Below, one piece after another: positions 36,431 through 49,008 of a stretch of DNA of 64,000 bases. Numbering within the stretch: position 1 is the first letter of the stretch; each line of letters opens with the position of its first letter. A program made the translations under genes and the position numbers. The notes beneath the pieces were generated by a model, which was not told the origin of the DNA, searched no databases, and worked only from the letters and a program-made list of their open reading frames with translations. The DNA lies in contig JAQFVV010000548.1 of NCBI GenBank assembly GCA_028023455.1, forward strand, positions 124,001 to 188,000. The letters run 5' to 3'. The stretch is from Epiperipatus broadwayi. Taxonomy: Eukaryota; Onychophora; Udeonychophora; Euonychophora; Peripatidae.

Positions 36431-39400
36431 ATATTTGCATCATACTGGATTAGTATCTGAATGTCCAAACACCAACATAACACATACAATCATATAACTA
36501 ACAATTATGATCTAATCTCACACAGAAAGCAAGAACTCTACAATCAATTACTGTGAACAAAAGATACATAAATATAAAAGCTTATTGTAATTTATTTTAA
36601 AATTACTTTACTGGAATAATTTGAAAACAATCCCTCAAATTCTAAGCTGTATTTAAATCAAGACACACCCACTACCAATTCATGGAGAAGATAGCTAGAG
36701 GAATAAAGACATTCACACTAGAACATTTGAAAACAATTATTTAATAAACTAACTGATTAACAATAAATAAAAAATGACATAATAATAAAGAAATTTAAAT
36801 TTATACATTTTTATCATTATAGTTTCATATTAAACAAAGCACTAAACTTTTGATTTTGATTCATTAATTGAATTACCTTATATAACATTGATTTTTTTTA
36901 TGTTTTAGCAAAACTGAAAGAGAAACTTTTTAATCAGACATAGGTAGTTAGATTAGCTTAACTCTTTGTATAATTAGGGTGGGGGGTAAATGAATAAATA
37001 CAAAAAAACCTGACAAATTAAAAAAAAAATTAAGTTACTAAAAATAACCTTTTACTATAATTTTAAAAAATAAAATCACATAAAAACATGTTTCAATTGA
37101 AAAAAAAATACTAATAAAACTATTAATTATTATCAATTGTTAATTAATTTTAAAATTTTATACATTTAGATATAATGTGCACATTAAAGAAAATACGCTA
37201 TTTACCTTGGATCTCCTTTCTTTTGGGAGCTCTTTTTTGCATTTAAAATTTTCAGCTGTCTCATATAGGTTTTCTCCTTGAAGGCTTTCCACTTCCAGTT
37301 TAATGTATATATTTTTTTACTTGGCCATAGAGAATTTTAGGCTAACACATAGACATACTCATGCTCTTGGTTGAAGAAAAGGTTTGTGCTGTAAATTACT
37401 TTAGGGACATTTTTATTCTCTTACATTTTTCTAGTGAGGCCAATTACTCGGACATAAATGGTGTTTAGCCTTTAGCTAATATTGGCACATGGATTTCATG
37501 ATAGAAAACATTTTATAGCTAACCTCATAGTGTGCTTTACATAGCTAAATCAAAATATTTACTGTTCTCTTCAAAAGCTTGTTTAAGACTTCAGCTGTTT
37601 ACTGCATCATCTTAGTTAAAACTTTTTTTAGCAGCTGGCTTTCACCTGAGTGTTTTCTTCAAGAACTGAATTAGCAGTGACTGCTTTTTAGAAGACGCTT
37701 AGGCCTTTTGATTAAATCAAATTTCTAATTTTGGAATAACTCTCACTGAGCAATTACAATCCAGTCTCATACATGACCAAACTAAACACTGACCAAATAG
37801 GTATATTTTTTTACAAAAGAGAATCAGTCAATTATTTCCTTTTCTTTTAATTACAAAATAAGTAAAAAAAGTTCCACTGTACTTGTTTTCTTATGCTAAA
37901 ATAATTTAATCTTTTAATTATTTTTCTTCTTATAAGAAAAGGAAGACAAGATAATCAGTTAATTACATTGATTTAATAAACAATACTTGCATTGAAGTGA
38001 AATAAAGTGAAAAGAAATAAAATAATTCTAATCAAAACAAAAATTTAACAAAAAATGGTAAAATCTTATATTTTTCCTTCTTTTCTTTTAAAACATTATT
38101 TATTTGTCTTATAAGTTAAAATTAAAATGTATAAACACTTAGGGAAGAGAAAACGTTTTCACTTAATATTTTGTTTTAACATTAAAATAAAAAATTGTAT
38201 GTTTTTCTTAAAACAACATTATATTACAAAAAAAAAAAAAATTAAAGATCGGGTTCTCTCTTTTTTATTTAAATGATATACAATATTAAATATTAAATAG
38301 CAATTTGTACTATATATATAAATAAACGGTACAATATATATATATGTATAATTCTTTTCTTGTTTAAATAATTAAAAGTGATTTAAAAAAAACAAACTAT
38401 TATATATATTTTAATAAAAATATTTTCATGGCTGCTACTTATTAAAATTTTTGTTTTTTAAATTTGTTTTTATTTTATGTTTTGTGTGTATATTTATGAA
38501 GTAAATATTATTAGAAAAAGTATGTAAAAGTTATAATTCAGTGTGGTCAAAAGTTTAATGATTACTGAATAATTTGTTTGTTAAAGAGTCAAAATGATGT
38601 TTTAAATGCTTCTATATCAATGTTGAATGAATGATGTGAAGAAAAACATTGGAGAAATAGAACTACTGTTATCTCATCTACAATGAAATAATTTTCAGAG
38701 AAATATAGTTTTTTATATTTATGATTATTCAATCTTAGACAAACATTGTTTATTTATTGCAGATCATTGTTTTTATAACAGTACAATTGGAAAACTAGTT
38801 TTTTAATATCTTCTCTTTTTTTAAGGTTATAAATGAAGACAAGAAACTATATATTTCTTGAGCAAAATGTTTTAAACTTATATATTTTTTATTAATAATT
38901 AAACTTTCTTACAACAAATATATTACCATTTTAATATTTTACTCTTTTAAGTTGTATGCTATAATCCTTTACCAACACAAAAAAAAGTTAGTAACTTTTT
39001 CCACATAATATTACCACATAGTGTTAACCATAGTAATCAATGGATGCTAGAAGATTAATGCATCAAAATCCTTTTCTAATGCCTACTCAAATTAATATCC
39101 TCAATCTAGGTTTTAATTTATAACTTTCATCATTGAAGAGTTTGAATTTGAGGGTACTGTATCTAGATCATTGGATGTAATGCACCCCTTCAGCAGCAAC
39201 ATCACTGTTGAAAATCATAAAGCTAGTCTAGGGAATGTGTAGGTAGATAGACATTTTAATGCACTAACTTTCTAGTACCAATTGATTACTATAGCTTGCA
39301 CTAGATGGCAGTATTGTATGGAGAAAGTTTCTACTGAGTTAACGGAGTGTGTAATCATAAGAATTTGTAGTCATATGATGTTAAAGTTATTGAGTGCTAA

Positions 39401-39775
39401 TTCATTAAAGATGTAATAAAATCATGAATAAAAACTTGTAGTTTGTGCAAACAAATATTATTGAAAATTCTTATTAGTTTTTTGATAACTCAAGTTATGA
39501 AAATTCTTATTAGGAAAAGAAGATTTGAATGATATTGAATAAATTATATATGAATGTGTTTAGAGAAAGTAATATGCTAAAAATCCAAGACTAGATTATT
39601 TATGTGAATAGTTGTAATTTATTTATTATATTTTCTGAACATTTATTTTATAGCATTAATCCTATGATGATAAAGTTATCATTCAGATATTTAATGTACA
39701 TCATATAGAGATATTTTTGTATTTAATTTAATAATAGTAATAAAATGTCTGACATATATTTAATCTTTTTCCATT
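36431..39775. other. Gene-free DNA, nothing recognised
   Basis: No supported feature in about 3.3 kb. Confidence 0.45.
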
Positions 39776-40505
39776 CTTATCATCTTTTTAATTGTTAAAT
39801 TTTTTTTCCAAGTGATGTTGCTAATTCTATCAGATCATGTCGGTTTACCTATTGAAACATTTAAATCTCTCTACATTCTTGTTCCAATCACTTTTTTTGC
39901 TAAATATATTTCATTTTTAAGTTCATTATTATTATTTCTATATGCTATCTGCCCTTCCTTAGTATTGACATTCTTCCATTTTCTCTGTGCTTTTATCTTT
40001 TCCAGTATATCTACCGTTATTCAAAACAAGGTCGTTTTCTTTAACTGAATAGTTCCTATTTCATTTATTGCTTTATTTAATAATCGTTTTTTAAACTTAT
40101 AAAACATTTATCAGAATTAATAATACATTTCTCATCTTTGTCAATCATCTTTATTATGTTATCACATATTAAACAAAATTTTCCTCTCTTTATTTTAATT
40201 TAATTAAGTCTTATCCAAAATATACTTTTTCATTTTTTATTCTTTTTAAAATCAACTTTAATTTAGTCATAACCAAATTATGATCAGAATTTGTATCAGC
40301 ACCAGGCAAAGCAAGTGAACCATTAGTAGCATTCTTATATCCATCCTCAATCAATATATAATTAATTTGATAACGTTCTCTATTACTTGGAGTTTTTATG
40401 ATTTTTAAACCGTTTACAACCACAAACCTATTCTTTTTACAAAATTGTACAAGCTAGCTATCTCTTTTTATTTCTTTTTCTAAATACTATATTTTCCCAC
40501 AAGAT
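39776..40505 (-). mobile_element. RTE-like LINE fragment, endonuclease C-terminus
   Basis: Minus-strand frame 40,211-40,423 reads RERYQINYILIEDGYKNATN then GADTNSDHNLVMTKLKLIL. This is the C-terminal endonuclease block 'rnQIDYILi..r.kn......GAD..SDHnLV..k.kl.l', with the catalytic-type SDH intact. Downstream on the minus strand (40,200-39,780) the broken frames include KAQRKWKNVNTKEGQIAYRN, the basic linker before the RT. Both ends truncated, no RT. Bordered on the 5' side by (AT)n. Confidence 0.85.
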
Positions 40506-40542
40506 TTCCTTCCTTAAATTTTCCCCACAATAACACAATAGC

Positions 40543-40543
40543 A

Positions 40544-40615
<72 letters not shown>
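40543..40615. repeat. (AT)n microsatellite
   Basis: Two adjacent AT runs separated by TGTATT. Confidence 0.95.
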
Positions 40616-40617
<2 letters not shown>

Positions 40618-42165
40618 GCCTCACATTGTATAATTTCCTCTATGTTTCCATAATGTTCATCAATTTCAATAGCATAATATTTGTTAAGCTGTGATAGTGC
40701 TATCATAGTTGACATTTTATGTGGTGTGATGGCTCTGCAATTGCTACTTTTTTACATTGTTTTAAAGCATTGTATATGTTAAATTATAATATGTGACAAG
40801 CTGCAGTGATTCTTTCTAAGAAGCTTCCATCTTTAATGTATTAATTAATAAAATTCCAAGAGATGTCAGCAGTATACAGACTATTATGGATTTTTGTCTG
40901 AGATTGACAGAACATTTTATTGTTTGGTCAAAGCTATGAAGAAAGTGCAATTTGTAATTGGCTGATGTTTTAGATTTATTCCCCCCCCCCAATGCCACAA
41001 AAAGATGATTTTCAGTAATTGTTAATGACTATGATGCAGTATTTTTGCAAAAGACTTATTAAACTAAAACTATCTCACTAAGGAGGGAATTATACAACAT
41101 TTTATTTAAAAAAAAAACAGTTCTTAATAATTATCTGAAGAAGTATGTTAAGAAAACTGGAAATTACCACACAATGGCCACTAGAAATTAAAAAGAAAAT
41201 CGTTTTTGTAAAAACTATAAGTGAAATATTTTAATAAAAATTAATAATTTATTAATGTTTAGAATTTTTTTGTTTCTTTGATGATAACTAATTCTAAATA
41301 TATCATTTTAATAACATAAAATTAATATCTAATAGTTCCTTCTATTAACTTTTTTAATAGATATGATGATGCCAATAATGATATTTTTCTTTATTATCAT
41401 AATACTTTCAATTAGAAACTTATTTTCACAATTGTAAAATATTAAATGTTCATGTTTTAGAATTTTAATTATTAGAAGGCTTAAATATTTATATTTTTAC
41501 TGAAGATGGCATGATGGCAGATCAGTATTGAATTAAGTTTATGAAAATGCTTTTATCTAGATGGTATTTGCTATTAATTTAATTTTTTCTGGTATAAATA
41601 TTAAATTTTTTAAAGCTAAGAAAACAAATTATAAGAACTAAATATATTAAACAGGAGCCCCTAAAGGGGAATAATACAAAAAAGAAAATTGCAACATTAC
41701 TTTTTCAGCTTTTAAATTATTTTTTTATATCAATACTACATTGTTAAATTTATCTGACTAATGACATCTAAAATGTGTTTTTTTTTCTCTCATAACCTAA
41801 AGTATTCTTTTCTCTCATGAATATTAAATACATTTTTTTAAAAATTAAATAAAAAAACTTAACTATTTGTAATCTTATAACAACTAAAATACTGAATCAG
41901 AATAAAACAAGTTTTAAATATTTTTTATAGCACATTAATTCAAAATTGTATTTATTATTTGAAATAAAATGAAAATTTTAAGTATTATTTAAGATTTAAC
42001 TTGCCTTTAGTATTTGATCTAATTAAACTATTTAGCTAAAACTATTCCAAATATTCAACTTTGTAAATAATTATCTTTTTAAATAATCAAAAATAAACAA
42101 TACATAAACAGACCATTTCAGGTAGAGACTAATTTGTGATTGTTGAAAAACATGTTCATACTTCA
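40616..42165. other. Gene-free DNA, nothing recognised
   Basis: Contains a run of ten C at 40,981-40,990, striking in this base composition, but no gene. Confidence 0.45.
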
Positions 42166-42169
42166 CTTT

Positions 42170-42620
42170 TGAATCAGGGTGAAAATATGCAAATAGCTAA
42201 AATGTTAATTATTAAAATGTACAAATATCAATAGAAGTTATTATGAAATATCAAAATATGCCTAATAATTAGATCATTGTCAGTAAATCAATTATATTTT
42301 TATGAACCTCAAAATAGATATATTTGCATCATTAACAGAATTTCCACACAATAGTAACCTGACAGTCCTGCAACCCCAAATGATAATTTTTATTTTTTAA
42401 TTGTTCTTAAATTTTAACAAAAGCAAACAATTTTCTTACAGATGTAAATGAAATTATAACTATTTTAATGCATTAATGATTTTAACACTGTATTGTTTCA
42501 ATGTATTCCAATAATTTTGTTTGAATTTTTCTTGCATTCTGTTTTCTTTAATTTAATTTACTCTATTAATCATCTTTATTTGTAACATTTCTAAGTTTAA
42601 TAATTAAGTAATAACAATTA
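42170..42620 (+). repeat. Dispersed repeat, family E, copy 1
   Basis: Collinear with 63,150-63,560 in the same orientation: 'ATGAACCTCAAAATAGATAT', 'TTAACACTGTATTGTT' and 'TGCATTCTGTTTTC' correspond to 'ATGAACCCCAAAATAGATTT', 'TTAACCCTGTATTGTT' and 'TGTATTCTGTTTTC'. Confidence 0.7.
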
Positions 42621-42680
42621 AAACTTTACCAATATAGGGTGATCAATAAATAATTGAAAATAAAATTTATAAATTCATTA

Positions 42681-42682
<2 letters not shown>

Positions 42683-42715
<33 letters not shown>

Positions 42716-42731
42716 TATATATCTATACATA

Positions 42732-42783
<52 letters not shown>

Positions 42784-42802
42784 TCATGTATATATATATA
42801 TG
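42683..42802. repeat. Interrupted (AT)n tract
   Basis: Three AT runs separated by short ACAGATATATATC-type and CCTCATG interruptions. Confidence 0.95.
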
Positions 42803-42811
42803 AATTAATAG

Positions 42812-43065
42812 TTTTTGAGCTGAACCATGTATTATTTTCCATTGCATACCGATATTTCAATGGACTAGCATCCAGCATTATCAAGGTTAATTTTTGAAAG
42901 AAAAATCATTAGATCTCAAACAATAAGATCTAATGATTTTTCTTTCAAAAGTTAATCTTGATAATGACGGATGCTAGTCCATCGAAATATCAGTATGCAA
43001 TGGAAAATAATACACGGTTCAGCCCAAAATATATTAATTTATCTACATCATACAACCGTGAAAAC
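42812..43065. mobile_element. Foldback element, GAAATATC family, copy 2
   Basis: Arms of about 110 bp meet at TCTCAAACAATAAGA (about 42,914-42,928). Each contains GATGCTAGTCCATCGAAATA or its complement and a TTTTCCATTGCATACCGATA-type end. Same family as 9,660-9,905. Each arm carries a hairpin-plus-GAAATATC core (plus strand 42,958-42,998; minus strand 42,843-42,886). Confidence 0.85.
42958..42998 (+). ncRNA. Degenerate hammerhead-like motif, TTGATAA type
   Basis: TTGATAAT, hairpin GACGGA/TCCATC (one mismatch), GAAA (42,984-42,987), then the minimal stem ATA...TAT around TCAG. The box differs from CTGANGA at two positions with one inserted base, and a stem I is not evident. Probably a relic at best. 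Confidence 0.3.
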
Positions 43066-43230
43066 ATTAAATATAATTCTATATCTAATAATTAATAAAG
43101 CAAGTCATATATAACATGACATTACTTTTATGAGCTTTAATTACAAAAATGCAATAGATACCAATAGTCTAACAACTCAAATTACAATGGTTATGAGAAA
43201 TATTTAAAATCTCTATCCAGAACACTCTTA

Positions 43231-43274
43231 TCTCCAGACCATGGTTTCGGGCTTATGGCCCACGTCAGTGGAGA
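43231..43274 (-). ncRNA. Hammerhead ribozyme motif, U9 variant, inverted copy
   Basis: Exact mirror of 43,454-43,497 on the minus strand: TCTCCA/TGGAGA stem I, CTGACGT, GGGC/GCCC, GAAA, ACCATGGT and GTC. It is base-for-base identical to its partner in this segment, so both arms are recent copies or are held identical. Confidence 0.6.
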
Positions 43275-43453
43275 GCTAGAATATTCGGACACTAGACCTA
43301 AAATATCAACTCAAAAAACCAGCACTTATTTCAAACGTATATTTAAGAAGAAACTCTGTCCGAAAAATTCAGAGTTTCTTCTTAAATATACGTTTGAAAT
43401 AAGTGCTGGTTTTTTGAGTTGATATTTTAGGTCTAGTGTCCGAATATTCTAGC

Positions 43454-43497
43454 TCTCCACTGACGTGGGCCATAAGCCCGAAACCATGGTCTGGAGA
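43454..43497 (+). ncRNA. Hammerhead ribozyme motif, U9 variant, best copy
   Basis: Stem I TCTCCA (43,454-43,459) pairs perfectly with TGGAGA (43,492-43,497). The core CTGACGT (43,460-43,466) matches CUGANGA except U at position 9. Stem II is GGGC/GCCC with loop CATAA. GAAA is at 43,480-43,483. Stem III is the palindrome ACCATGGT (43,483-43,490), then C43491 completes the cleavable GUC. Type I topology with a very short stem III. A9 is normally conserved, so activity is uncertain. Confidence 0.6.
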
Positions 43498-43590
43498 TAA
43501 GAGTGTTCTGGATAGAGATTTTAAATATTTCTCATAACCGCACTTGTTAATTTACGAGCTTGTTAGAGCTATTGGTACGCTCTCTATGTG

Positions 43591-45663
43591 CAATTCTATA
43601 TCTATATATTGTAGCCATGCTAGTTATATTGGATGTTAAATATAAATTTGACTTGCAATGATCAAAATTGTCAGTATGTTAATTATTAAAACTCTCAGTA
43701 GATAAAAAGGTTAAACTATATAGTGCTAATTAATAGTGATTTGATACTAAAATATTGCTATGTAACATTTTATTTGAGTATGTGTGAGTGAGTTTCTTTG
43801 CATTTTCTCTCAAACAAATATTTCTGTCAGAAAATAAAATGTTAATTGATTGTAAACATCAATTTTGTAAAGGGAAATAGAGAGAGAAACAATTTTATAA
43901 AAGTTATACTGTGATAGAAATTTGAACTAAATTTCAATTTATAAAATGCATATTTCTAAATAAGTAATTGTAGTAAAAAGGGGAATGATGAATCATCATA
44001 ATTTTTTGACTGTATTTTTTAAAAGCAGACTTTGATAATTGCTGAAAAGAATGGAGTTATAATTAAACTACTTATTGAAAAACAAATCTTTAAACCTTGG
44101 GGTGGGGGAATTAAGACTGATAATATATAAAAAGGCTAGCTCTGTAAATGTAAGAGTGTATGTGTTGGCCTGTTGGTAGCAGATTTTATTATTATGAAAT
44201 CCATCACATTGCATATGTATATGCCAAAAGTCAGGAAGAGTGTGTTTTATAATTTAAATATGCAATGGATTCACACACACGCGCATGCACGCACACACAC
44301 ATATATATATGCTAATTTTAAAAATATGGTTTGCTAAGAAAACCTCAGAAGTCATTACCAATTGCATGACACTCTACAAAAGATGATCCACACACAAAAA
44401 ATGTTTAGCCTGTATTAGGAAAAAAAAACTTAATTACTTTATCCCAGCTCTATCATAAATCAATACCTAAGCATGCCTTACCTAGAGAAGAACAAAAACC
44501 AGCCAAATTAATGGCAAAGTACAAACGGATCATGGAAAAACTACAATGATCCATACTATTAAACTTAACAAAATTTAAAATTTCATAAAAGTGCATGGAT
44601 AAATGTAATTATAAAATGCATAGGAAGGACTCGTGAATGAATTCCTCATTTCAAACTAGGGATTTAAATGATCAAGCACTTCAACAAACTAATATTAAAC
44701 TTTACTTAAAGAGAAATAGTTATGGAGCATTTAAAATATATACCATATGTACCTCCAGATTCTATTTAAACATAGTATCTGGTTACACATACAGAATAAT
44801 AATCTTATCAAATAAAGAAAAACAATAATAAAATCTGATTGTACCAATTTTAAACATTTAAAATAAATAGTAGCCATTTAATTTTGTATTTTTATTACAA
44901 AATTGCTTTTCTATCAAATGTTCTAATATTTTTTAAATTACTAATATCATTTAAAATATAATAAAATAATAATTGAATAAATACCAAATATGGAATTAGA
45001 ATGTACTTAATAATTTTTATAGTAATCATAATTTCACTGCATAATATAGCAATAATTTGCATTTTTATCATTTGTAAGTTGTAATATTGGGTTTTAGTTA
45101 TATGAGCTCATATATATCTATTGTTAAGATTTTTAATGAGCACGTAAATACTTTCTTGGTTAATGAAATATGTAACACTGAAAACATATCACTAAAGTAA
45201 TTGACAAATGGAAGACCAAATAATCACTTTAAGCTACTTATAAATATCACCCATCTTTTTTATATTAGGGTAAATCTATTTTACTGGATAAAAACTGATT
45301 CTCAGATGATTATATGGTAATAAATCAAACATTTATATTAAAAAAGGCTGCTTATTTTATTAGTTGGGTTAATTAATATAAAAACAAAAATTGCCACTTT
45401 TATTAAGAGTCCAGCTTTTTTGGGTATCAGTGCTTGATATATTTCTGTGGAACAAATCAAAGATCATATTTTATCTGACAAAATAAATATGGACTGAGTA
45501 CAATAAAATAAGTGTATTTAAACAATTTTTGGGGATCTAGATTATGAATGATCCTAGTAATTATTTAGATTTGTTTCTTCAATAAATAGGTTCTTTTCTC
45601 TAAAAGTTCTGTCTTAAGATTTGGATTGGAAGTATTTTATTTACTTAATGCAACATTAATTAG
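43591..45663. other. Gene-free DNA, nothing recognised
   Basis: No supported feature. A CA/CG-rich alternating tract lies at about 44,273-44,310. Confidence 0.45.
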
Positions 45664-45679
45664 GGTATTAAACTTGATG

Positions 45680-45715
<36 letters not shown>

Positions 45716-45758
45716 CATCAAGTTTAATACCTGTTATATATATATATATATATAACAG
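45664..45758. repeat. Two adjacent AT-centred palindromes
   Basis: GTATTAAACTTGATGTAGTT (from 45,665) and its complement (45,710-45,731) flank (AT)n. Immediately after, CTGTTATA...TATAACAG (45,731-45,758) forms a second one. Confidence 0.9.
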
Positions 45759-45779
45759 AGCTAAAAGACAGGTTGATAT

Positions 45780-48505
45780 CATTTTATCTTTTCGTAGTTG
45801 TTGATGCATCATTGATGCGTGACTCAGTAGGATGTAGTTGGTTCACTGCAGGATGGTCTATACCAAGTTGAATTCATCTTCCACAATTTCTCGCCCCTCT
45901 TCTTCACAGTACTGCAACACACATCCTTATTTTATCCATCCATCTGACATGTGATCTCTTTTTATATCTTTTGCAATCCCTTGGGATCATAAGATTTCAA
46001 CTGTACATCTATTATCATCTCTTCTAGAAATATGTTCAGTCAAACACTAATTCAGCCTTTTAATTATTTCAATGATATTAGTAACACCTCTTTGTTCCCT
46101 CACCCATGTATTTCGTTTTCAGTCTCTGCTTGCTACTCCTAACATAATCTCTCCATACTTTGCTGAATAGTCTGAAGTTGCTTTTCTGTTAAGTGTCCAA
46201 GTCTCAAATCTATAAGTGAGAACTGGTAACACACATTTATTAAAACACTTTTTTTCAAACACATAGGTATATTTCCTTTTAATATTAAGTTATTAATATC
46301 AAAAGCACTCCAACCAAGTTAAATTCTATGATTAGTTTCATCTAATATGTTTCCTTCTGTAGTAGTAATCTGACCAGGATATTTATAGTTGTTAACTTCT
46401 AACTCATCATTATTATTTTTTATTTTCTTATTTTGAGACAATCCATTAAACATACTTTAGTCTTTTTAATATTTTACCGTTAATCTCACTTTCTTATTTT
46501 CATTTGATAACTCTTGCAACATTTCCTGAATCTATAAAGCATTATTTGCAAAACAACAAATCATCAGAAAAATCTAGTTGACATAAACAATATCCATTTA
46601 CTTTTATTTCCTTAGCTTTCCATTTTCATCCACAAAATATTTTTTCCAAAATTGCTATAAAAAGTTTTGAAGATATGGAGTTACCCTGTCACATACCCAT
46701 CTCAATGTTACTTTTTTAGTCTTATTATATTATATAATTGTGTCTCTTGTTTTTTATAAATATTCTTTATAATATTGCAATATATTGGTTCGATACTTTG
46801 ATCACCGAAGGAAAGCTTATAGAATCAAATGTTCTCTTATAATCTACAAATCCAAAGTATAATGACAACTCATATCCATTTGGATATGATTCACTGTACT
46901 AAAATCACTTTTAAATCAAGCTTGTTATTTGGGTTGGTTAAAATCCAAAGTTTTGCATATGTGTATAGGAGTAATAAAAGACTGTTAAGTCTGTAATTTC
47001 TAAGATATTGTTTCTCACCTTTTTTTAAATATTAATATTATTACTGCATTCTTCCAATCATCTGGTACATCTTTATCATTTAATCATTTGGTATATAACT
47101 TTGCCAAACATTTCTTTATTTCTTCACATACTTCTTTTAAAATATCGATTATAATTCCATTAATACCTGAAGTTTTTTATCTTCTTTATAAATTTAATTG
47201 CATTTCTCAATTCTTTATTTAAAATCTTAGACAATTTGGAAGATATATTAGCTGTAGGAGATATTTTTTCTTGCTTATTATTGCTATATAATTCTTTATA
47301 GAACTATTCTGCAGATTTATATGATATCATCTTTCTTCTCAGTAATAGTTCCATTTGTTTTCTTATTGTAGAAATGTTTTCTACCAATACCAAAATATTG
47401 TTTTACACTCTTTATCTTCTATATATTTTCATGCTAGTTAACAATTATACTTTCTTATATTATTATCAACTTATTTTTAAACCATTTTACAAAATTCGAG
47501 ATATTCAATCCTTCTTAATGCACCATTATTTATATTTTCATATTCCTTACTTTTTTCATAACTTATTTTGTCTCAGTAGAAATCTTACTGGTCAGTTTCA
47601 TCTTTTTTGTATTTCCTATTGATTGGTCGTATGTTCAAACTCTGTTAATATTTTAAAATGTTTTGCAAAATCTAATTTAAATTCATTGGAATGTTTCTGA
47701 ACATTAAAAATATCAACTAGCGATATTGTATTTTTTAATTATTTTTGTCCGTGGTTTCCATTAATTGATGATCACTTCCAGTGTTGAATTATATATTTTC
47801 TGTTCGTATAATACTAACCAATTTTGCTATATCTTCATTTGCATGTTTACACATCATTTCCTGTTATAATTTTTCTCATAAAAAGAAATTCATAATATAA
47901 AATTTTTCTTTTTCTGCAAACTCCAAAAGTCTTTGATCTCTCTCATTTCTATCACCAGAACCAAATTAACTTACAGCACTTTCATCATTCAATTGTTTAC
48001 CCATCCCAGAAATAAATCTTAGGTGACAATTGTAAAATGTTGTTTTACCTGATCAAAAGCCTCTTGTACAACTGTATAAAAACCCTCTATTTCGTCATAA
48101 AAATGAGAGCTTGTTGGGCACAAATCTATATTATCTGCATTTGATATGTACTATCAAATTGAATAACTAATCTTTTCATTCTATCTCATACACCATCTAT
48201 ATTTACAACGTTATTCTTCCATTTTTTATTTATAATAAATCCTACTTCATTTCTATTTCCAATGTCTGTGCCTCTGTAGTACAGTATATGCCCACTTTTT
48301 AAATCAATTGTCTTTTCACTTTATCTTTTAAGCTTAATAATGTTCCATTTAATATGAGACAGTTTTTCTTCCAATTCTTGCAATATTTATTTACTTGAAA
48401 GTGATCTGCAATTGCAAATACTTAAATAAAATGTTGTCATCAAATGGCAGCCTGGGTTTGCAACCAGGATAATATTCTTAACACTCTCTGCCTTTGGCTG
48501 CCAAT

Positions 48506-48510
<5 letters not shown>
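45780..48510 (-). mobile_element. Decayed near-complete RTE-like LINE, minus
   Basis: Minus-strand order is 5' noncoding (48,510-48,400, shared with 30,095-30,190), endonuclease (about 48,380-47,700, with SGDRNERDQRLLEFAEKEKF), RT (about 47,650-46,100) and C-terminal part to 45,780. Around 46,530-46,150 the frames read IQEMLQELSNENKK, DETNHRI, LGWSAFDINNLILKGNIPMC and RLGHLTEKQLQTIQQSMERL, typical of the RTE thumb and post-RT region. Near 45,950, SHVRWMDKIRMCVAVL matches the 'RW.d.i.......w' C-terminus. The catalytic box region is mutated and stops are frequent. One of at least four fragments of this family here. Confidence 0.85.

Positions 48511-48561
<51 letters not shown>
48508..48561. repeat. 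(AT)n microsatellite
   Basis: Pure TA run at the 5' border of the RTE copy. Confidence 0.95.
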
Positions 48562-48564
<3 letters not shown>

Positions 48565-48804
48565 TATGAAATTAATACTTTACAAAAATGTATTCTAACA
48601 TCATATTATAGTGAATGAGTGCATTTAAGCTTTTTCAGCAGATTATTGTGAAAATTTTAAATATAGTAAATTGTATATGTTAGGCTAAATTATGAAAAGT
48701 AAATGGGCAAGAGGGGACAAAATATAAGGCAAACTAATTTTACAAGGGGTCTTTCTTATGTTAAGCTCTAATATTACTAATGACAAATCAGAAGGGACTT
48801 GTAT

Positions 48805-48837
<33 letters not shown>

Positions 48838-49008
48838 TATCACTTGTTATTTATGTTCAATATATATATATATTAATCAGATTTTACTTGCTGAGTTGTA
48901 AGCACATGTATATTATATTTATTTATCTGCTACTCATTAGTAATTGTACATTTTACAAAACTAAATTATAAAATTTTACACATTTATTCATATATATATA
49001 TATATATA
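48562..49008. repeat. AT-rich spacer with two (AT)n runs
   Basis: AT runs at about 48,809-48,834 and 48,991-49,008, the latter directly abutting the solo LTR. No gene. Confidence 0.8.

Larger units (their letters stand above)
43085..43590. mobile_element. Foldback pair of retrozyme-like units
   Basis: Arms of about 180 bp (43,193-43,363 and 43,376-43,553) are close to perfect inverted copies around a 12-nt centre. Each carries a full hammerhead-like core, facing outward. The left unit extends to about 43,085 and shares 'AAAGTAATGTCATG' and 'ATATATGACTTGCTTTATT' (minus strand) with the tandem array at 30,640-31,640, so this is an inverted dimer of that family. No coding capacity. Confidence 0.85.

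Noticed and set aside
44270-44310. CA/CG alternating tract as possible Z-DNA element
   Set aside because: Short and ordinary; nothing nearby suggests a regulatory role.
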